64,000 bases of DNA from Lewinellaceae bacterium (lineage in GTDB: Bacteria > Bacteroidota > Bacteroidia > Chitinophagales > Saprospiraceae), in contig JACJYR010000004.1 in the NCBI GenBank assembly GCA_020636005.1, positions 248,001-312,000 on the forward strand, written 5' to 3'. The notes under the pieces were generated by a model that saw only the letters and a program-made list of their open reading frames with translations, had not been told where the DNA came from and made no database searches. Positions within the stretch are counted from its first letter, which is position 1. Every line of letters starts with the position of its first letter. Positions 60,249 to 64,000 of the stretch are shown one piece after another. The position numbers were made by a program, and so were the translations under genes.

Positions 60249-61883
60249 TTACACGGGTTCCCCAACATAATACATTTCCACCTCGCCAACATTCTTTGCA
60301 GGCACCTTACCACGGTATTCGCAGGGGAAAGTATCCTTCACATATCTAAAAGTAGTCGCAGAAATGTTAACACGGCCTGCCTCGCTGCTGCTTTCCATGC
60401 GGGAGGCCACGTTGACGGTGTCGCCCCAAATATCGTAAGCAAATTTTTTGGAACCAACCACCCCTGCTACCAAAGGGCCGGTGTGGATGCCAATCCGGGC
60501 TTCGAAAGCTGGCTTCCCACGCCCTGCCCTTTCCGCATTCCAAACTTTCAGGAACTCCTGTATTTCCAATGCGGCACGTACTACCTGCACTGGGTGTGTG
60601 CCGTTTTTGCCGGGCAGGCCGCCAGCGCACATATATGCATCGCCGATGGTCTTGATTTTTTCAAGCCCATGTTTTTCAATGATGCGGTCAAAATTCCGGA
60701 AAGCGTAATCCAGTGCCTCCACCAGTTCGTCCGGGGAGATTAACTTGGAAATGGCACTGAATCCTTTAAAATCCGTAAAAAGTACGGTGGCTTCATCATA
60801 GTGCCGTGCCTGGGCGCTGCCACTATTTTTAAGTTCATCCGCTACGGCCAAGGGGAGGATATTCAGCAAAAGCTCTTCCGACCGATGCCGTTCCGCTTCA
60901 ATTATCTTGTTCTTTTCTGCCAGTACGGCGTTGTGCGCCCGCATCACATGGAAACGGTGGAAGAGGCCGAGGGCAAGCAAAAGGCCAAAAACTGCCACTG
61001 CGATCAGGAAGTTCCGCTGGCTTTTGCGCAGTTCGATCTCGGCCTGCTTTTCCCGTAGTTCGTATTCTTGTTGCTTGACCACCATTTCGGTTTGCGACAG
61101 CTCCATAGAGTCAATGATGCTGGAAAAAGTCAGCGAATCCAACATCCGTTCCTGTTCGGCAAAAATCAATTGTTGCCGGATTTGCTGTTCTGTCATGTCC
61201 TGTATGGCATTTTCTTTTTTTAACACGAGGGTTTGCAGGTAATCTTGCTGTTCCTTCAGTTCTTCCTGTTTTTCTTTCAGGGCTTTTTGCTCTTCCGTCA
61301 ATTCAGTTAGCTCGCCGGCCAGCATCTCTTTCTCCACCTGGGCCTGGTTTAGCTTCTGTTGAATGGCCCTTTTTTTACGGTTAAATAGCCCCCCCTTGGT
61401 TTCCGGTTCGGCTATGGCAGGTGCAGGACGACCGTTCAGGACGGCCAGGTCACTGTTTATTTTGTCCAAATCCTTCTTCTTTCCCAACTGCTGCGCCAGC
61501 TCCCTCATTTTCAAAAGGTTGCCTTCTTTAAGGGCCTTGTCTTTGGTGAGTTCGTTGCTGTCTTCGAATGCTTTGAAAGCCTTGATGGAGCTGCGCTTTC
61601 CGGACTGCTTCATGAGGGCGTTGCCACTGTAGCTCAGGGCTATGGCCATTACGTCGGCCAGGTTGTTTTTTTTAGCCTCATCAAAGGCATCGTCGGCCAA
61701 TGACTCGGATTTTTCAAAAAAACCATTGCTGTAATAATCTTTGGAAAGTTGGAGGGCTGCCTGGACATAGGCTTCGCCCTTCATTTTTGAAAGCGCAACC
61801 TCCCTTTGTTTCAGCGTGTCAGCTTGCGAAAACAGCGAAAAAGCCGCTATTAAAAGGATGGCAACAGTGCAGATGTATTTCAT
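60249..61883 (-). CDS. Class III adenylate cyclase with TPR-like sensor region
   Basis: 544 residues. A signal-like N-terminus (1-20), helical TPR-like repeats (25-140), a long coiled coil (165-285), one membrane span (about 288-310) and a short signalling helix lead into the cyclase domain (345-544). Metal-binding Asp residues lie in LFTDFKGFSA and IGDAYMCAGG. The Lys in EKIKTIGDAY and the Asp in FAYDIWGDTVN are the ATP-specifying pair, so the product should be cyclic AMP. The sensor part probably lies in the periplasm and the catalytic part inside. No effector protein is near. Confidence 0.9.
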   Translation of the reverse strand: MKYICTVAILLIAAFSLFSQADTLKQREVALSKMKGEAYVQAALQLSKDYYSNGFFEKSESLADDAFDEAKKNNLADVMAIALSYSGNALMKQSGKRSSIKAFKAFEDSNELTKDKALKEGNLLKMRELAQQLGKKKDLDKINSDLAVLNGRPAPAIAEPETKGGLFNRKKRAIQQKLNQAQVEKEMLAGELTELTEEQKALKEKQEELKEQQDYLQTLVLKKENAIQDMTEQQIRQQLIFAEQERMLDSLTFSSIIDSMELSQTEMVVKQQEYELREKQAEIELRKSQRNFLIAVAVFGLLLALGLFHRFHVMRAHNAVLAEKNKIIEAERHRSEELLLNILPLAVADELKNSGSAQARHYDEATVLFTDFKGFSAISKLISPDELVEALDYAFRNFDRIIEKHGLEKIKTIGDAYMCAGGLPGKNGTHPVQVVRAALEIQEFLKVWNAERAGRGKPAFEARIGIHTGPLVAGVVGSKKFAYDIWGDTVNVASRMESSSEAGRVNISATTFRYVKDTFPCEYRGKVPAKNVGEVEMYYVGEPV

Positions 61884-62322
61884 TTTTGAGACGGGATTTT
61901 AACAAGGTTTTCCAGGGATGAAATCCCGGGTTTATGTATTGCAGGGTATTCATTTAGAGATAAGTAGTAGTTTGGAATGGTTCGACATCGCTTGAAGATG
62001 GTTTGGCCTTGTTGTCAATTATTGTAAAAGGCTGAAAACCAACAATTTCAACCGATTTTCCAATAATTTACGGACATGAACCTTCGATTTCAAACAGCAC
62101 CAATCATGTCGAATAATTAAGTTTACCAACATACTTCATCCTCCCACTTCAAGGTTCAAACTTCATTCCAAGGGGTAAGGATTCAAATTGCCGGCAAAAA
62201 AGCCTTACACCAATTACTAATGCCAAAACTGATCAAATATCAAGAAATAACGCAAGACCTGCTGCTAATTTAATATTTACTTTACCCTGGTTGGTTGCCG
62301 GGCCTTTTACCTTTACCCAAAA
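61884..62322. other. Intergenic region, little recognised
   Basis: 439 bp between divergent genes. A loose GTTTG/GGTTTG cluster at 61970-62010 recalls the 1846 array. TACCTTTA (62308-62315) is one mismatch from a -7 box for the next gene. No gene or RNA recognised. Confidence 0.45.
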
Positions 62323-63255
62323 ATGATTACAGGCATGAAAAATAACAACCCTTGGTTTCGGTTACTTTTGCTCTTGGCGCCACTTTTATTGCCACTTTTA
62401 ATATTTGCTCAAACGATGAAAAACCTTCCCTTTGATTGGCAGGGCCACCGGGGCTGCCGTGGCCTGATGCCTGAAAACACTATCCCGGCCTTTCTAAAGG
62501 CACTGGATTTTCCCATTTTAACCCTTGAACTGGATCTTGCCGTTTCAAAAGACAATGTCCTCATTATCAGCCATGAGCCCTGGATGTCGCACCAGATTTG
62601 CACCAAACCCGATGGTACACCGGTGGACTCACAAGAAGCCATGACCCTGCGAATCAGGGACTTGACCTACGAAGAAATCAAAAAATACGACTGCGGCAGC
62701 CGGGGCAACAAGCGTTTTCCGGACCAGCAAAAAATAGCCACTTACAAACCGTCCCTGGAAGAAATGGTCAATGCCGTAAAAAAGGAATGTGAAATGCGCA
62801 AGCGGCCCCTGCCCGATTTCAACATAGAAATAAAAAGCGATCCGAAGGGCGATGGCATTTTCACGCCCCTGCCAGAAGATTTTGCCAGCCTTGTTTTGGG
62901 CGAATGCAGGCGTTTGGGAATTTTGGATAAAACCTGTATCCAGTCCTTCGATGTGAGGCCCTTGCAGATCATCCATCAAACAGCCCCCGATGTAACCCTG
63001 GCGCTGTTGGTGGAAAACATGGACGGAATTGACGAAAACCTTGAACGGCTAGGCTTTCTACCAAACATATATAGCCCTTATTATTTGCTGCTGCGCAAAA
63101 AGAATATCAAAAAACTGCACGAGAAAGGCATCCGCGTGGTACCCTGGACGGTCAACAGCGTAAAGGCTATGGATCGGCTCCGCCGGAAGGGCGTGGATGG
63201 CATCATCACGGATTATCCCAATTTAATAAAGCAGGCGCTGGGAGAAGGAAAATAA
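62323..63255 (+). CDS. Glycerophosphodiester phosphodiesterase
   Basis: 310 residues; ATG at 62335 (MKNNNPWFRL) is an equally good start. The signal peptide LLLLLAPLLLPLLIFAQ indicates export. The catalytic motifs are WQGHRGCRGLMPENT near 39-53, TLELDLAVSKD near 67-77 with metal-binding Glu/Asp, and IISHEP with the general His. It hydrolyses deacylated phospholipids such as glycerophosphocholine, probably in the periplasm. TACCTTTA lies 8 bp before the first ATG, which would make that start leaderless. Confidence 0.9.
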   Translation: MITGMKNNNPWFRLLLLLAPLLLPLLIFAQTMKNLPFDWQGHRGCRGLMPENTIPAFLKALDFPILTLELDLAVSKDNVLIISHEPWMSHQICTKPDGTPVDSQEAMTLRIRDLTYEEIKKYDCGSRGNKRFPDQQKIATYKPSLEEMVNAVKKECEMRKRPLPDFNIEIKSDPKGDGIFTPLPEDFASLVLGECRRLGILDKTCIQSFDVRPLQIIHQTAPDVTLALLVENMDGIDENLERLGFLPNIYSPYYLLLRKKNIKKLHEKGIRVVPWTVNSVKAMDRLRRKGVDGIITDYPNLIKQALGEGK

Positions 63256-63377
63256 CCAAAAAGGGCCCTATTTTTACCCTGACTCTGGCTGGGCATGTAC
63301 TCATATTACATACGGGCAAGGTAAATCCCAGAAAGTAACGCTACTATCCCAGCAAAGCTGAAAGTCAATCCGCACCG

Positions 63378-63737
63378 ATGAATATTGAGCAATTCCATAC
63401 TTTTTGCCTTGCAAAAAAAGGCGTCGAAGAAACCTTCCCCTTCGGAGAGGACACCCTTGTATTCAAGGTAATGGGAAAAATGTTTGCCATCACCGGATTG
63501 GATGCAGAGGAGTTCACCGTCAACTTGAAATGTGACCCCGAACGTGCCATCGAATTGCGGGAAACCTACCCGGAGGACATCCAGCCCGGTTGGCACATGA
63601 ACAAAAAACATTGGAATACTGTCCGGTTTGAAACTGGCCTTGACCACTCCCTGCTGATCGAGCTCATCAACCATTCCTATGACCTGATCGTGAAAAGCCT
63701 TCCGAAGAAAGAACAAGAACGACTTCAACAACTTTGA
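63378..63737 (+). CDS. MmcQ/YjbR-family protein
   Basis: 119 residues. KKGVEETFPFGEDTLVFKVMGKMFA near 13-37 (in part) and KKHWNTVRFE near 75-84, with SYDLIVKSLPKK at the end, match the family of small double-wing proteins with a CyaY-like fold. Thought to bind DNA; no defined role. The next gene begins 2 bp after its stop, so they are co-transcribed. Confidence 0.92.
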   Translation: MNIEQFHTFCLAKKGVEETFPFGEDTLVFKVMGKMFAITGLDAEEFTVNLKCDPERAIELRETYPEDIQPGWHMNKKHWNTVRFETGLDHSLLIELINHSYDLIVKSLPKKEQERLQQL

Positions 63738-63739
63738 TT

Positions 63740-64000
63740 TTGGAACAAAACGACTTAGAAGAATTGGACTTCCTCATAGTCGGCCAGGGGTTGGCCGGAA
63801 CGATGATGGCGCATTTTCTTTTGCAGGAAAACAAACGAATAAAGATCTTAGACCTGCCGATGCGAGGCAGAACGTCCACCATTGCTGCGGGGGTCATCAA
63901 CCCAGTTACCGGGCGGCGGATTGCCAAAAGCTGGCACTTTGAAGTATTGTACGCATTTGCAAAAAAAACCTACCAGGAACTTGAAAATATTTTGGGCATA
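63740..64000 (+). CDS. FAD-dependent oxidoreductase (5' part only)
   Basis: The open frame starts at TTG 63740 and runs off the window. FLIVGQGLAGTMMAHFLLQ near 12-30 is a Rossmann dinucleotide fold with GxGxxG; RTSTIAAGVINPVTGRR near 45-61 matches the second FAD motif of glycine/D-amino-acid oxidase-like enzymes. The substrate cannot be told from 87 residues. It probably forms an operon with the YjbR gene. Confidence 0.75.
   Translation, partial: MEQNDLEELDFLIVGQGLAGTMMAHFLLQENKRIKILDLPMRGRTSTIAAGVINPVTGRRIAKSWHFEVLYAFAKKTYQELENILGI

Overview
The window looks like a chromosomal segment of a free-living member of the Bacteroidota, probably the Saprospiria/Chitinophagia side. The phylum call rests on gene content: two very large secreted proteases end in type IX secretion (Por) sorting domains, one carries eight SprB-type repeats and the other a GEVED domain, and there are a DUF6089 outer-membrane protein, type B L31, a GlmU-like protein and a Bacteroidota-style two-span TonB. 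Several starts are preceded by the Bacteroidota -7 element TAnnTTTG. The class-level placement is inference. Base composition is intermediate, except for one strikingly AT-rich gene near 6 kb. No rRNA, tRNA, CRISPR array, prophage or transposase was seen.

Layout. 1-7 kb: a truncated DUF6089 protein, HMG-CoA lyase, a small membrane protein, an M1 metallopeptidase and an AT-rich exported methyltransferase-like protein. 7-21.8 kb: a GntP permease, a DUF3300-like Tyr-rich protein, Hsp20, a lone receiver domain, thioredoxin, a coiled-coil protein with a UbiB-type kinase, a glutamate-cysteine-ligase-like protein fused to CBS domains, a D-lactate dehydrogenase, a zinc-ribbon protein and bifunctional Nnr. 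21.9-27.7 kb: a periplasmic-binding lipoprotein, GuaA, and an apparent two-gene operon in which a predicted EAD11 plus TIR-like effector protein is directly followed by DNA polymerase IV. 28-37 kb: SMC, TrmH, an S8 protease and two hypotheticals. 37-48 kb: MurB and Maf; UbiA, KdsC-like phosphatase, IscX and a 2Fe-2S ferredoxin; a divergent two-AAA Clp-like ATPase with a release-factor-like tail; a spermidine-synthase-like and a GlmU-like protein; L31. 48-55 kb: GcvH, VanZ-like, TonB, an FtsX-like permease, then CutC, endonuclease III, a DUF218 protein, rhomboid and RlmH. 55-64 kb: the 1543-residue M43 protease, an adenylate cyclase, a glycerophosphodiesterase, a YjbR protein and the start of a flavoprotein.

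Most genes are housekeeping and sit in short operons. The unusual part lies between the genes. At least four families of 90-180 bp palindromic, non-coding elements are scattered through the spacers, several in multiple copies. At 28.0-28.2 kb one such element appears to have jumped into another, leaving a 9-bp target duplication. The most interesting coding locus is the EAD11/TIR-like gene coupled to dinB, which resembles a bacterial conflict (immunity) effector.
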